64,000 bases of DNA, taken from contig NZ_CP017248.1 of assembly GCF_001735805.1 (NCBI RefSeq), positions 3,906,001 to 3,970,000 of the forward strand, given 5' to 3'. The translations under genes were made by a program, and so were the position numbers. This document shows positions 17,433 through 25,850 of this stretch, piece by piece (positions within the stretch are counted from its first letter, which is position 1; every line of letters starts with the position of its first letter). This stretch comes from Streptomyces fodineus (lineage in GTDB: Bacteria > Actinomycetota > Actinomycetes > Streptomycetales > Streptomycetaceae). The notes under the pieces are model-generated. The model did no database searches. It saw nothing but the letters and a program-made list of their open reading frames with translations, and was not told the origin of the DNA.

Positions 17433-18644
17433 ATGCAGGTGATCCAGTCGACCAAGCTCGCCAACGTCTGTTACGAGATCCGGGGCCCGGTTCTCGAGGA
17501 GGCCATGCGGCTTGAGGCGGCGGGACACCGCATCCTCAAGCTCAACACCGGCAACCCGGCCGCCTTCGGCTTCGAGTGCCCCCCGGAGATCCTGGAGGAC
17601 ATCCTCCGCAACGTCTCCACCGCGCACGGCTACGGCGACGCCAAGGGCCTGCTGGCCGCCCGCCGCGCGGTCGTGATGCACAACCAGACCCTCGGCATCG
17701 AGACGGACGTCGAGCACGTCTTCATCGGCAACGGCGTCTCCGAGCTGATCGTGATGGCGATGCAGGGGCTGCTGGACGACGGCGACGAGGTCCTCGTACC
17801 GGCCCCGGACTACCCGCTGTGGACGGCGGCCGTCTCCCTGGCGGGCGGTACGGCGGTCCACTACCGCTGCGACGAGCAGTCCGACTGGATGCCCGACCTC
17901 GCCGACATCGAGCGCAAGGTCACCGACCGCACCAAGGCCATCGTCATCATCAACCCGAACAACCCCACGGGCGCGGTGTACGACGAGGCGATGCTGAAGG
18001 GCCTGACCGACATCGCCCGCCGGCACAACCTGCTGGTCTGCTCCGACGAGATCTACGACAAGATCCTCTACGACGGCGCCACGCACACCCCGACCGCCAA
18101 GGTCGCCCCCGATCTGCTCACCCTCACCTTCAACGGCATGTCGAAGGCGTACCGGGTGGCCGGGTACCGGGTGGGGTGGATGGCCATCTCCGGGCCGCGC
18201 GCGCACGCCGACTCCTACATCGAGGGTCTGACGATCCTCGCGAACATGCGGCTGTGCGCCAACATGCCGGGGCAGCACGGCGTGGTCGCCGCGCTCAGCG
18301 GACGCCAGTCGATCAACGACCTGGTGCTGCCGGGCGGCCGGCTGAAGGAGCAGGTGGACACCGCGTACGAGCTGCTGACGCAGATCCCGGGCGTGAGCTG
18401 TGTCCGGCCCAAGGGCGCGCTGTACCTCTTCCCGCGGCTCGACCCCCAGGTCTTCAAGATCAGGGACGACCGGCAGATGGTCCTGGACCTGCTGCGCCAG
18501 GAGAAGATCATGGTGGTCCAGGGCACGGGCTTCAACTGGCCCGAGCCGGATCACTTCCGGGTGGTGACCCTGCCGTCGGTCGGTGATCTCCGGGACGCGA
18601 TCACCCGGATCGGCACCTTCCTGGACGGGTACAGCCAGCCGTAG
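17433..18644 (+). CDS. AlaA-type aminotransferase (class I/II, PLP)
   Basis: 403-residue fold-type I aminotransferase that begins MQVIQSTKLANVCYEIRGPV, the usual start of the AlaA group which makes alanine from pyruvate and glutamate. Motifs are INPNNPTGAVY, CSDEIYDKILYD and the PLP lysine in NGMSKAYRVAGYRVGW. The ribosome site at this ATG is weak; a GTG at 17373 is an alternative. It corresponds by position and sequence to the aminotransferase near pckG in the S. coelicolor core chromosome (from memory). Confidence 0.9.
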   Translation: MQVIQSTKLANVCYEIRGPVLEEAMRLEAAGHRILKLNTGNPAAFGFECPPEILEDILRNVSTAHGYGDAKGLLAARRAVVMHNQTLGIETDVEHVFIGNGVSELIVMAMQGLLDDGDEVLVPAPDYPLWTAAVSLAGGTAVHYRCDEQSDWMPDLADIERKVTDRTKAIVIINPNNPTGAVYDEAMLKGLTDIARRHNLLVCSDEIYDKILYDGATHTPTAKVAPDLLTLTFNGMSKAYRVAGYRVGWMAISGPRAHADSYIEGLTILANMRLCANMPGQHGVVAALSGRQSINDLVLPGGRLKEQVDTAYELLTQIPGVSCVRPKGALYLFPRLDPQVFKIRDDRQMVLDLLRQEKIMVVQGTGFNWPEPDHFRVVTLPSVGDLRDAITRIGTFLDGYSQP

Positions 18645-18733
18645 TCGACGGACTTCATTCCGTGACATCGCTCAACTTTAGACGAAATCCAAGCTAGGAT
18701 GGCTTCCTGTCAGAGCACAGGAGGCCATCCCCC

Positions 18734-19144
18734 ATGTACGAACCGATCCGCGCCAAGTCGGTCCACAGCACCATGGCCGGCACCGCCTCCGACTTTCCCC
18801 ACCGGTCGCGCGAGGAGGAGCTGGACATCCAGCTCGCCGGGCACCTCGCCGCGCTGCTCGCCGTCACCGACGAGCTGCGGGGACTGACTCCGTCGGCCGA
18901 TCTGGAGGCCGCCGCGCAGCGCCTTGCCGGCGAGGTGAGCCGGCTGCGGGGCGGTCACGTGCCGGCGCGCACGGTGCCGGCCACGGTCGCTGACCCCGGG
19001 GCGCTGCACCAGCGGGCGCACGCCCTCGCCGGCCGGGCGCTCGTCGTCGCCGCGTCCCGCGCGGACACCTCGGCGGCGATCCTGGCGGCCGAACGGATGG
19101 ACGCGCACAGCTCCGCGCTGGCGCCGAGCGCCGCCGCCCACTGA
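18734..19144 (+). CDS. SCO4983-family conserved protein
   Basis: 136-residue small cytosolic protein beginning MYEPIRAKSVHSTMAGTASDFPHRSREEELDIQLAGHL in outline, which I recognise as the streptomycete SCO4983-type family of unknown function. It is Ala/Leu/Glu-rich and probably all-helical. An AGGAGG site precedes the ATG. Its place between the aminotransferase and pckG supports conservation of the core gene order. Confidence 0.8.
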   Translation: MYEPIRAKSVHSTMAGTASDFPHRSREEELDIQLAGHLAALLAVTDELRGLTPSADLEAAAQRLAGEVSRLRGGHVPARTVPATVADPGALHQRAHALAGRALVVAASRADTSAAILAAERMDAHSSALAPSAAAH

Positions 19145-19276
19145 CCCCCTGCGCCGGCTTCGGCCGGCTCCTTGGGGGGCGCCCCTAAAGGGCGTTGCAG
19201 TGCCGAGGCCGGTATGTCACGCCCCGTTCACCGGCCGCCACGGGGAACGTTGGGTTCCGGGAGCACGCTCCCCGGC

Positions 19277-20374
19277 GTGAGACGCATCGCTGGAATCGTC
19301 CTCGCCGTGCTGCTGATCGGTGGCGTGGTGGCCGCTGTCGTCGCGGGCCGGCACGGGGAGGACACGGGCACGGCAACGAAGACCGTGCGTGGAGTGATCG
19401 GGTCGGAGAAGGCGGACTTCTTCGCGGATCCCGATGTGGTGAAGGCCCTCGCCGCCAAGGGCTACACCGTGAAGACGGAGTCCTCCGGGTCCTGGGCCAT
19501 GGAGGATCTCGACCTCAAGGGGTACGACTTCGCCTTCCCCGGCAGCCAGCCACCGGCCGACGCGCTGGCCGCGAAGTACCACGCGCAGGAGCCGCTGCCC
19601 CGGCCCTTCTACTCGCCGCTCGTCGTCGTGGCCCACCGCAGCGCGGCCGACGTCCTCGCCGCCAACGGGCTGGCCGTACTCGGCGGGCAGAACCGTGGCA
19701 CGCTGAAGATGGGCGCCTATCTGGACGCCGCCCGGCACGACCGGACCTGGCAGCAGCTCAAGGGCGCCACGGCACACGGTGAGTTGACGGGCACCCTCTA
19801 CATCGCGAGCACCGACCCCGAGACCTCCAACTCCGGTGCCCTGTACCTCGCCGACGCCTCCTACGTCGCGGGCGGCGGCAAGGTCGTCACGGGCAAGGCC
19901 GACGTCGACCGCACCGCACCCCTGCTGCACAAGCTCATCAGCGTCCAGGGCGCCCAGCAGTCCAGCAGCGACGCGGTGTTCCGGGACTTCATCAGCGGCG
20001 CCGGGAACCCGCTGGTGCTCGTCTACGAGGCGCAGGTCGCCGCCCTGCTCACCCAGCAGCACACCGTGAACGACCTCGTCGTCCTCTACCCCGACACCAC
20101 CGTCAACAGCGACCACACCGTCGTACCGCTCGACGCGACCGGCCGTGCGCTCGGTGAACTCCTCAGCACCGACCCGGCGTTGCGCAGGCTCGCCGTCCGG
20201 CACGGGTTCAGGCCGCAGGGCGACGCCGCCGAGTTCACCGCGGCCACCGCCGGCCGGTCCGGCTATCTCGACCAGACGCTCACCGGCGTCCGGCAGGCGC
20301 CCGTGCCCACCTCCGAGGTGCTGCGCGAGATGGCCCGCCGGGCGCGCGAACAACCGGGGGACAGTGGCAAATGA
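19277..20374 (+). CDS. Membrane-anchored extracellular binding-protein-like protein
   Basis: 365-residue protein with an N-terminal membrane helix (IAGIVLAVLLIGGVVAAVVA) and a PBP2-like fold: VIGSEKADFFADPDVVKALAAKG at the start of the mature part, then TGTLYIASTDPETSNSG, a ligand-loop pattern shared with the VWA lipoprotein two genes on. GTG 19277 is chosen to put the helix at the N-terminus; an in-frame ATG at 19214 is possible. It opens a four-gene operon joined by ATGA overlaps. The ligand is unknown. Confidence 0.75.
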   Translation: MRRIAGIVLAVLLIGGVVAAVVAGRHGEDTGTATKTVRGVIGSEKADFFADPDVVKALAAKGYTVKTESSGSWAMEDLDLKGYDFAFPGSQPPADALAAKYHAQEPLPRPFYSPLVVVAHRSAADVLAANGLAVLGGQNRGTLKMGAYLDAARHDRTWQQLKGATAHGELTGTLYIASTDPETSNSGALYLADASYVAGGGKVVTGKADVDRTAPLLHKLISVQGAQQSSSDAVFRDFISGAGNPLVLVYEAQVAALLTQQHTVNDLVVLYPDTTVNSDHTVVPLDATGRALGELLSTDPALRRLAVRHGFRPQGDAAEFTAATAGRSGYLDQTLTGVRQAPVPTSEVLREMARRAREQPGDSGK

Positions 20375-20544
20375 CCAATGATCACAGCGAGTTCGGCCTC
20401 GCACCGCCGAAGCCCGTGGCTTTCGCGCCGCGGCACAGGGCCGGTGGGCTCGTGCCCGAGATCGCGGGCGGGGCCGGCCAGATCACCACCGCCTGCTCGG
20501 AGCGCGGCGGGAACCAGGGCGCACTGGAGGGCCCGCAGGCATGA
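20371..20544 (+). pseudogene. 57-codon frame, probably an in-frame deletion remnant of a TelA-type gene
   Basis: The frame starts at an ATG overlapping the upstream stop (ATGA) and ends in an ATGA overlap with the next gene, so it is translated in step with both. The N-terminus (SEFGLAPPKPVAFAPRHRAGGLVP) resembles the first 30 residues of streptomycete TelA/toxic-anion-resistance proteins (PPxPVxxV..E.A.GLVPL), and the C-terminus (GGNQGALEGPQA) resembles their RGALEG-type end. A large internal deletion that kept the frame would give this. It could also be a genuine small protein. Confidence 0.55.
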
Positions 20545-22082
20545 GACGACGACGATCCGCCCTCGCCCTGCTCACCGCGGCGGCCGCCCTGCTCGGCGGC
20601 TGCACGGCCGACGGCCACAAGGACGACCCCGCCGCCCCGAAGCCCGGCACCCTGCGCGTGCTCGCCTCCAGCGAGCTCAGCGACATGAGCGCCGTCTTCG
20701 ACCGCGTCCACAAGGACACCGGCATCACCGTCCGGCCCACCTACATGGGCACCCTGGACGCCGTCGACCTGCTGGCCAGGGGCAGGGCCGACGGGGCGTA
20801 CGACGCGCTGTGGCTGTCCTCGGACGACTATCTGCGGCTGCGGCCCGACGCGGCGAGGAAGGTGGTGTCCGAGACGCCGGTGATGTCCAGCCCGGTCGCC
20901 ATCGGCGTCAGACCGGCCACCGTGAAGGCGCTCGGCTGGCAGCCCGAGCAGGTGACCTGGAGCCGGATCGCGCAGGCCGTGCAGGACGGCAGGCTGACCT
21001 ACGGCATGACCGACCCGGCCCGCTCCAACTCCGGTTTCTCCACGCTGATCTCGGTCGCCTCGGCGCTCTCCGGCGCCCAGTCCGCGCTCACGGACGCCGA
21101 TGTCGCCAAGGCCACGCCGAGGCTGAAGGAGTTCTTCAAGGGGCAGAAGCTGACCTCGGGTTCCTCGGGCTGGCTGGCCACCGCCTACCAGCGGCGCGGC
21201 ACCGTCGACGCCCTGCTCAACTACGAGTCCGTCCTCAAGGGCATCCCGGGCCTCACCGTGATCCGCCCCCGCGACGGCGTCGTCACCGCCGACTATCCGC
21301 TCTCCTCGCTGGCCTCGACGAACGCGCGTACCCGCGAGGACGTCCGCAAGGTCACCGAGGACCTGCGCACCGACGCCGTACAGAGGCTCATCACCGGCAC
21401 CACCCACCGCCGCCCGGTCGTCGCCTCGGTGCCGCCCGCGCCCGGTCTCGACACCGGCCGGCGCCGCGAACTGCCCTTCCCCGGCAGCCGCTCGGTCGCC
21501 GACGGGCTGCTCAGCTCCTACGAGAACAAGCTGCGCCGCCCCTCCCGCACGGTGTACGTCCTCGACACCTCCGGCTCGATGGCGGGCGAGCGGCTGAAGG
21601 CGCTGAAGGCGGCGCTGACCGGCCTCACCGGCGACTTCCGCGAGCGCGAGGAGGTGACGCTGATGCCGTTCGGCTCGGACGTGAAGAGCGTGCGCACCCA
21701 TGTCGTCGACCCCCATGACCCGAAGGCGGGCCTCGCCGCCATCCGCCGCGACACCGACGCCCTCACCGCCGACGGGGGCACCGCGATCTACACCTCGCTG
21801 GAGAAGGCGTACGGCCATCTCGGCGACGGCAAGGACACGTTCACCTCGATCGTGCTGATGACCGACGGCGAGAACACCGCGGGCGCCGACGCCGGCAACT
21901 TCGACGGCTTCCACCGCTCCCTGACCGGCACCGGGCGGGACACCCCCGTCTTCCCGATCCTCTTCGGCGACTCCTCCCGCCCGGAGCTGCAGCACATCGC
22001 CGACCTGACCGGCGGCCGCCTCTTCGACGCCCGGCAGGGCTCGCTGGACGGCGCCTTCGAGGAGATCCGTGGCTACCAGTAA
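20541..22082 (+). CDS. VWA-domain substrate-binding lipoprotein
   Basis: 513-residue lipoprotein: lipobox LLGGC with Cys21, a PBP2-like domain (about 36-290; the SNSGFSTLIS loop) and a C-terminal von Willebrand factor A domain with a MIDAS motif D342-x-S-x-S346 (DTSGSMAG) and MTDGENT. VWA domains bind proteins via a metal ion. With the similar membrane binding-like protein upstream it suggests a cell-surface complex, possibly once linked to a TelA protein. The gene overlaps both neighbours. Confidence 0.85.
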   Translation: MRRRRSALALLTAAAALLGGCTADGHKDDPAAPKPGTLRVLASSELSDMSAVFDRVHKDTGITVRPTYMGTLDAVDLLARGRADGAYDALWLSSDDYLRLRPDAARKVVSETPVMSSPVAIGVRPATVKALGWQPEQVTWSRIAQAVQDGRLTYGMTDPARSNSGFSTLISVASALSGAQSALTDADVAKATPRLKEFFKGQKLTSGSSGWLATAYQRRGTVDALLNYESVLKGIPGLTVIRPRDGVVTADYPLSSLASTNARTREDVRKVTEDLRTDAVQRLITGTTHRRPVVASVPPAPGLDTGRRRELPFPGSRSVADGLLSSYENKLRRPSRTVYVLDTSGSMAGERLKALKAALTGLTGDFREREEVTLMPFGSDVKSVRTHVVDPHDPKAGLAAIRRDTDALTADGGTAIYTSLEKAYGHLGDGKDTFTSIVLMTDGENTAGADAGNFDGFHRSLTGTGRDTPVFPILFGDSSRPELQHIADLTGGRLFDARQGSLDGAFEEIRGYQ

Positions 22083-22671
22083 GGTCCTCGGCTACCTGGA
22101 GTCCCGCAAGAACCTCACCGGCGGCGCCCTGGGACTCGTCGGGCTGGTGCTGACCTTCATCCAGGTCGCGGGACCGTACTGGCCGGCCGTGGTCGCGGGC
22201 CTGTACGGCGCGGGCGCGCTGATCGCCCCGCCGGAGCGGCCGGCCCTGCCCGCCTTCCCGGGCCCGTCGGCCCAGCTGGACGCGGTCCGGGCCGACTTCG
22301 CGAAGCTGCGCTGCTATCTCGCGGACGTCGACCTGCCGGGCACCTCCGCGGACTGGCTCGCCGAGATCACCGAGCTGCTGACCGCGTTGCTGGAGCCGGG
22401 CTGGGTCGCCGAGGCCCTGGCGCAGGACCCCGACGGCGTGCACACGGTCTCCCGCGCGGTACGGCAGGACATCCCGGAGGCCGTCGACGCCTACGTCCGC
22501 ACCCGCTGGTGGACCCGTATGACCGCGGGCACGGATTCCCCCGAACGCCATCTGGACCGCCAGCTCGCCCTGCTGCGCGAGGAGGCCGAACACCTGGTGT
22601 CGTCCCTGCGGGACCGGGCGGCCCGCCGGCAGGAGTCGCATACGCGGTATCTGGAGGACCGGGGCCGCTAG
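22069..22671 (+). CDS. Small membrane protein of the VWA operon
   Basis: 200-residue protein starting with GTG 22069 inside the end of the VWA gene. One or two membrane helices occupy residues 15-55 (GALGLVGLVLTFIQVAGPYWPAVVAGLYGAGALI), followed by a helical cytosolic domain rich in Asp, Leu and Arg. Function unknown. Coupling with the VWA lipoprotein suggests it acts with it. Confidence 0.75.
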   Translation: MATSKVLGYLESRKNLTGGALGLVGLVLTFIQVAGPYWPAVVAGLYGAGALIAPPERPALPAFPGPSAQLDAVRADFAKLRCYLADVDLPGTSADWLAEITELLTALLEPGWVAEALAQDPDGVHTVSRAVRQDIPEAVDAYVRTRWWTRMTAGTDSPERHLDRQLALLREEAEHLVSSLRDRAARRQESHTRYLEDRGR

Positions 22672-22681
22672 AGACGGGCGA

Positions 22682-22732
22682 GGGCCTGCCGTCGTGCTCC
22701 CGCGGGGCGAGCGGGAACGTGACGACAGGCCC
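22682..22732. terminator. Bidirectional hairpin between convergent genes
   Basis: GGGCCTGCCGTCGTG-type left arm pairs with GACGACAGGCCC on the right with one or two mismatches, enclosing a small inner CCCGC/GCGGG stem. It sits just after the operon and before the 3' end of pckG. Confidence 0.65.
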
Positions 22733-22836
22733 AGGACCCCCACGCCGTTGTGCGGGCCTCGCCGGCATGTCACCACGGCCGGCCGTGACGATCGCTGGTC
22801 AGGGCACGGCGGCCGGCCGTGGAGTCTTCGGTGGGA

Positions 22837-24654
22837 CTAGCCCAGGCGCTCCACCAGCGCGCGGTACTGGTCCCACAGCTCCTTCGGGGTGTGGTCGCCG
22901 AAGGTGTTGAGGTGGTCGGGCACGAGCGCGGCCTCCTCGCGCCAGACCTCCTTGTCGACCGTGAGCAGGAAGTCCAGGTCGGACTCGGACAGTTCGAGGC
23001 CGTCGGTGTCCAGCGCGTCGCGCGTCGGCAGGATGCCGATCGGGGTCTCGACGCCCTCGGCCTTGCCCTCCAGGCGCTCCACGATCCACTTCAGGACGCG
23101 GGAGTTCTCGCCGAAGCCCGGCCAGACGAACTTGCCCTCGTCGTCCTTGCGGAACCAGTTGACGTAGTAGATCTTCGGCAGCTTGGCCGCGTCCGCGGAC
23201 TTGCCGACCTTGATCCAGTGGGCCATGTAGTCGCCCATGTTGTAGCCGCAGAACGGCAGCATCGCGAACGGGTCGCGGCGCAGCTCGCCGACCTTGCCCT
23301 CGGCGGCGGCGGTCTTCTCGGAGGCCACGTTGGCGCCGAGGAAGACACCGTGGTTCCAGTCGAAGGACTCCGTCACCAGCGGCACCGCGCTGGCGCGCCG
23401 GCCGCCGAAGAGGATCGCCGAGATCGGCACGCCCTTGGGGTCCTCCCACTCCGGCGCGATGATCGGGCACTGGGACGCCGGGACCGTGAAGCGGGCGTTG
23501 GGGTGGGCGGCCGGGGTCTCGGACGCCGGCGTCCAGTCGTTGCCCTTCCAGTCGGTCAGGTGGGCCGGAGTCTCCTCCGTCATGCCCTCCCACCAGATGT
23601 CGTTGTCGTCGGTCAGCGCCACGTTGGTGAAGACCGAGTTGCCCCACAGGGTCTTCATCGCGTTGGCGTTGGTGTGCTCACCGGTACCGGGCGCGACGCC
23701 GAAGAAGCCGGCCTCGGGGTTGATCGCGTACAGGCGGCCGTCCTCGCCGAACCGCATCCAGGCGATGTCGTCGCCGATGGTCTCCACGGTCCAGCCGGAG
23801 ATCGTGGGCTCCAGCATGGCGAGGTTGGTCTTGCCGCAGGCGCTCGGGAAGGCGGCGGCGACGTACTTGGACTCGCCCTGCGGCGGGGTGAGCTTGAGGA
23901 TCAGCATGTGCTCGGCCAGCCAGCCCTCGTCACGCGCCATGACGGAGGCGATACGCAGCGCGTAGCACTTCTTGCCGAGCAGGGCGTTGCCGCCGTAGCC
24001 GGAGCCGTAGGACCAGATCTCGCGGGACTCGGGGAAGTGCGAGATGTACTTGGTGGAGTTGCACGGCCACGGAACGTCCTCCTGGCCCTCCTCGAGCGGG
24101 GCCCCGAGGGAGTGCACGGCCTTGACGAAGAAGCCGCTCTCGCCCAGTTCGTCCAGGACGGCCTGGCCCATGCGCGTCATCGTGCGCATGGAGACGGCGA
24201 CGTAGGCGGAGTCGGTGATCTCCACGCCGATCGCGGACAGCGGGGAGCCGAGCGGGCCCATGCAGAACGGGACGACGTACATCGTGCGGCCCCGCATGGA
24301 GCCGCGGAACAGGCCTTTCTCGCCGCTGAAGATCTCCCGCATCTCGGCGGGGGCCTTCCAGTGGTTGGTGGGGCCCGCGTCCTCCTCCTTCTCGGAGCAG
24401 ATGAAGGTGCGGTCCTCGACGCGCGCGACATCGGTCGGGTCGGAGGCGGCGTAGTAGGAGTTCGGGCGCTTGATCGGGTCGAGCTTCTTGAAGGTGCCCT
24501 TGGCTACCAGTTCTTCGGCAAGCCGCTCGTACTCGGCCTCGGAGCCGTCACACCAGACCACGCTGTCCGGCTGGGTCAGTTCGGCGATCTCGTTGACCCA
24601 CGAGATCAGTTCCTGGTGCTTGGTGGGGGCGGGAGCCGCGATGTCGCGCGCCAC
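22837..24654 (-). CDS. pckG: Phosphoenolpyruvate carboxykinase (GTP)
   Basis: 605-residue cytosolic enzyme converting oxaloacetate plus GTP to PEP, CO2 and GDP for gluconeogenesis. The P-loop is in AFPSACGKTNLAML, the metal/substrate region in GDDIAWMRFGEDG, and FGGRRASAVPLVTESFDWNHGV is the GTP-type signature. The GTG at 24652-24654 with AGGAGC upstream gives the usual family length. It is monocistronic between convergent and divergent neighbours. Confidence 0.97.
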   Translation of the reverse strand: MARDIAAPAPTKHQELISWVNEIAELTQPDSVVWCDGSEAEYERLAEELVAKGTFKKLDPIKRPNSYYAASDPTDVARVEDRTFICSEKEEDAGPTNHWKAPAEMREIFSGEKGLFRGSMRGRTMYVVPFCMGPLGSPLSAIGVEITDSAYVAVSMRTMTRMGQAVLDELGESGFFVKAVHSLGAPLEEGQEDVPWPCNSTKYISHFPESREIWSYGSGYGGNALLGKKCYALRIASVMARDEGWLAEHMLILKLTPPQGESKYVAAAFPSACGKTNLAMLEPTISGWTVETIGDDIAWMRFGEDGRLYAINPEAGFFGVAPGTGEHTNANAMKTLWGNSVFTNVALTDDNDIWWEGMTEETPAHLTDWKGNDWTPASETPAAHPNARFTVPASQCPIIAPEWEDPKGVPISAILFGGRRASAVPLVTESFDWNHGVFLGANVASEKTAAAEGKVGELRRDPFAMLPFCGYNMGDYMAHWIKVGKSADAAKLPKIYYVNWFRKDDEGKFVWPGFGENSRVLKWIVERLEGKAEGVETPIGILPTRDALDTDGLELSESDLDFLLTVDKEVWREEAALVPDHLNTFGDHTPKELWDQYRALVERLG

Positions 24655-25014
24655 GATTGCTCCTAAGTGAGGGATTTTTACCCTGGTAAGGGATTTTTCC
24701 TTTGGGGCCCCGTGGGGGCTGCGGCCCGGATGCTTCGCAGTCGTTCGACTGTGGGCGCTCATCCGGTGCCGACCGCACTCATTTGATCATCCGTCGCGAG
24801 TGCGCATATGTCCAGGGGGAGTCACAGGTGAGCGGCGTGAGGAAGGCCACGGTTTTCGCATCTTTCCTGCGTACCTCCGCGCCCCTTTACGTGCACGTTG
24901 AGTTCGCCTGAAAGACTTTTTGAACACGGCTGTCGCGCTTCGCGTGAGACGATGGCCACTCGGGCGAACCTTCACCGGCCACACTGACCCGTAACTTACG
25001 GTTCCGTAGGTACG
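24655..25014. promoter_or_regulatory. Divergent control region of pckG and the PAQR gene
   Basis: This 360-base gap holds no gene. Near pckG a 10-base direct repeat AGGGATTTTT occurs at 24670-24679 and 24689-24698, and the first copy is part of a small palindrome (AGGG, 7 bases, CCCT). The T-rich segment stands out from the surrounding GC-rich DNA and is a likely regulator site or leader for pckG. The middle of the gap shows nothing else I can name. Confidence 0.4.
24989..25008. promoter_or_regulatory. Overlapping palindromes at the start of the PAQR gene
   Basis: CCGTAACTTACGG (24989-25001) is a perfect palindrome, and TACGGTTCCGTA (24997-25008) is a second one overlapping it. Together they lie 7-26 bases before the first possible ATG at 25015. 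The form suits a TetR-type or similar dimeric regulator. Confidence 0.5.
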
Positions 25015-25023
25015 ATGCCGCCC

Positions 25024-25737
25024 ATGACTGCGTCCGCCCCCGATGCGCCCACGGACTCGCCGGCCGCCGGCCGCGGTCCCGCCGCGCTCTCCCTGCCGCA
25101 TCCGGTCAAGCCCAGGCTCCGCGGCTGGCTGCACCTCGGAATGTTCCCGGCCGTACTCATCGCGGGCCTCGTGCTCACCGCCCTCGCCGACTCCACCAGA
25201 GGCCGCATCGCCTGCGGGATCTACGCCCTGACGGCCTGCCTGCTCTTCGGCGTCAGCGCGCTGTACCACCGGGGCAACTGGAGCCCCCGAATGGACGGCG
25301 TCCTGCGCCGCCTGGACCACGCCAACATCTTCCTGATCATCGCGGGCACCTACACCCCGCTGACCCTGCTACTGCTCCCCGGCACCAAGGGCCAGTGGCT
25401 GCTGTGGGGCATCTGGGCCGCCGCGGCGGCCGGCATCGTCTTCCGCGCCTTCTGGGTCGGCGCCCCGCGCTGGCTCTACACGCCCTGCTACATCGCGATG
25501 GGCTGGGCGGCCGTCTTCTTCCTCCCCGACTTCCTGCGCACCGGCGGCATCGCCGTCCTGATCCTGGTGATCGTCGGCGGCCTGCTCTACAGCACCGGCG
25601 GCGTGATCTACGGCATCAAGCGGCCGAACCCGTCACCGCGCTGGTTCGGCTTCCACGAGGTCTTCCACTCCTTCACGCTCGCCGCGTTCGTCGTCCACTA
25701 CGTCGGCATCTCGCTGGTGGCCTACCAGCACGCGTAA
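25024..25737 (+). CDS. Hemolysin III / TrhA family seven-TM protein (PAQR)
   Basis: 237-residue integral membrane protein of the PAQR superfamily. Conserved motifs SALYHRG, RRLDHANIFLIIAGTYTP and FHEVFHSFTLAAFVVHYVGI contain the Ser, Asp and three His residues thought to bind zinc in the membrane. Bacterial members influence membrane lipid homeostasis. ATG 25024 gives MTASAPDAP; an in-frame ATG at 25015 is equally possible. No clear ribosome site exists, so the message may be nearly leaderless. Confidence 0.9.
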   Translation: MTASAPDAPTDSPAAGRGPAALSLPHPVKPRLRGWLHLGMFPAVLIAGLVLTALADSTRGRIACGIYALTACLLFGVSALYHRGNWSPRMDGVLRRLDHANIFLIIAGTYTPLTLLLLPGTKGQWLLWGIWAAAAAGIVFRAFWVGAPRWLYTPCYIAMGWAAVFFLPDFLRTGGIAVLILVIVGGLLYSTGGVIYGIKRPNPSPRWFGFHEVFHSFTLAAFVVHYVGISLVAYQHA

Positions 25738-25758
25738 GCCCCCACCCGCCCCCTTTCC

Positions 25759-25788
25759 GGCCACGGCTCACCAGCCGTGGCCGTTTTT
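25759..25788 (+). terminator. Rho-independent terminator after the PAQR gene
   Basis: A perfect 10-bp stem (GGCCACGGCT / AGCCGTGGCC) with a 4-base loop is followed by G and five T. This is a textbook terminator. Confidence 0.9.
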
Positions 25789-25813
25789 CGTGCCGCCTGA
25801 CATCCGCTATTCA

Positions 25814-25844
25814 TTGACAGTCTCATGATTTTGAGAGCTACTAT
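25814..25844 (+). promoter_or_regulatory. Promoter with TetR-type operator for the MFS exporter operon
   Basis: TTGACA (25814-25819) and TACTAT (25839-25844) form a promoter whose start would fall at or next to the ATG at 25851, so the message is likely leaderless. In the spacer, TCTCA and TGAGA (25821-25836) make an inverted repeat with a 6-base centre, ideally placed for repression by the TetR protein encoded downstream. Confidence 0.65.
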
Positions 25845-25850
25845 CAGTTC

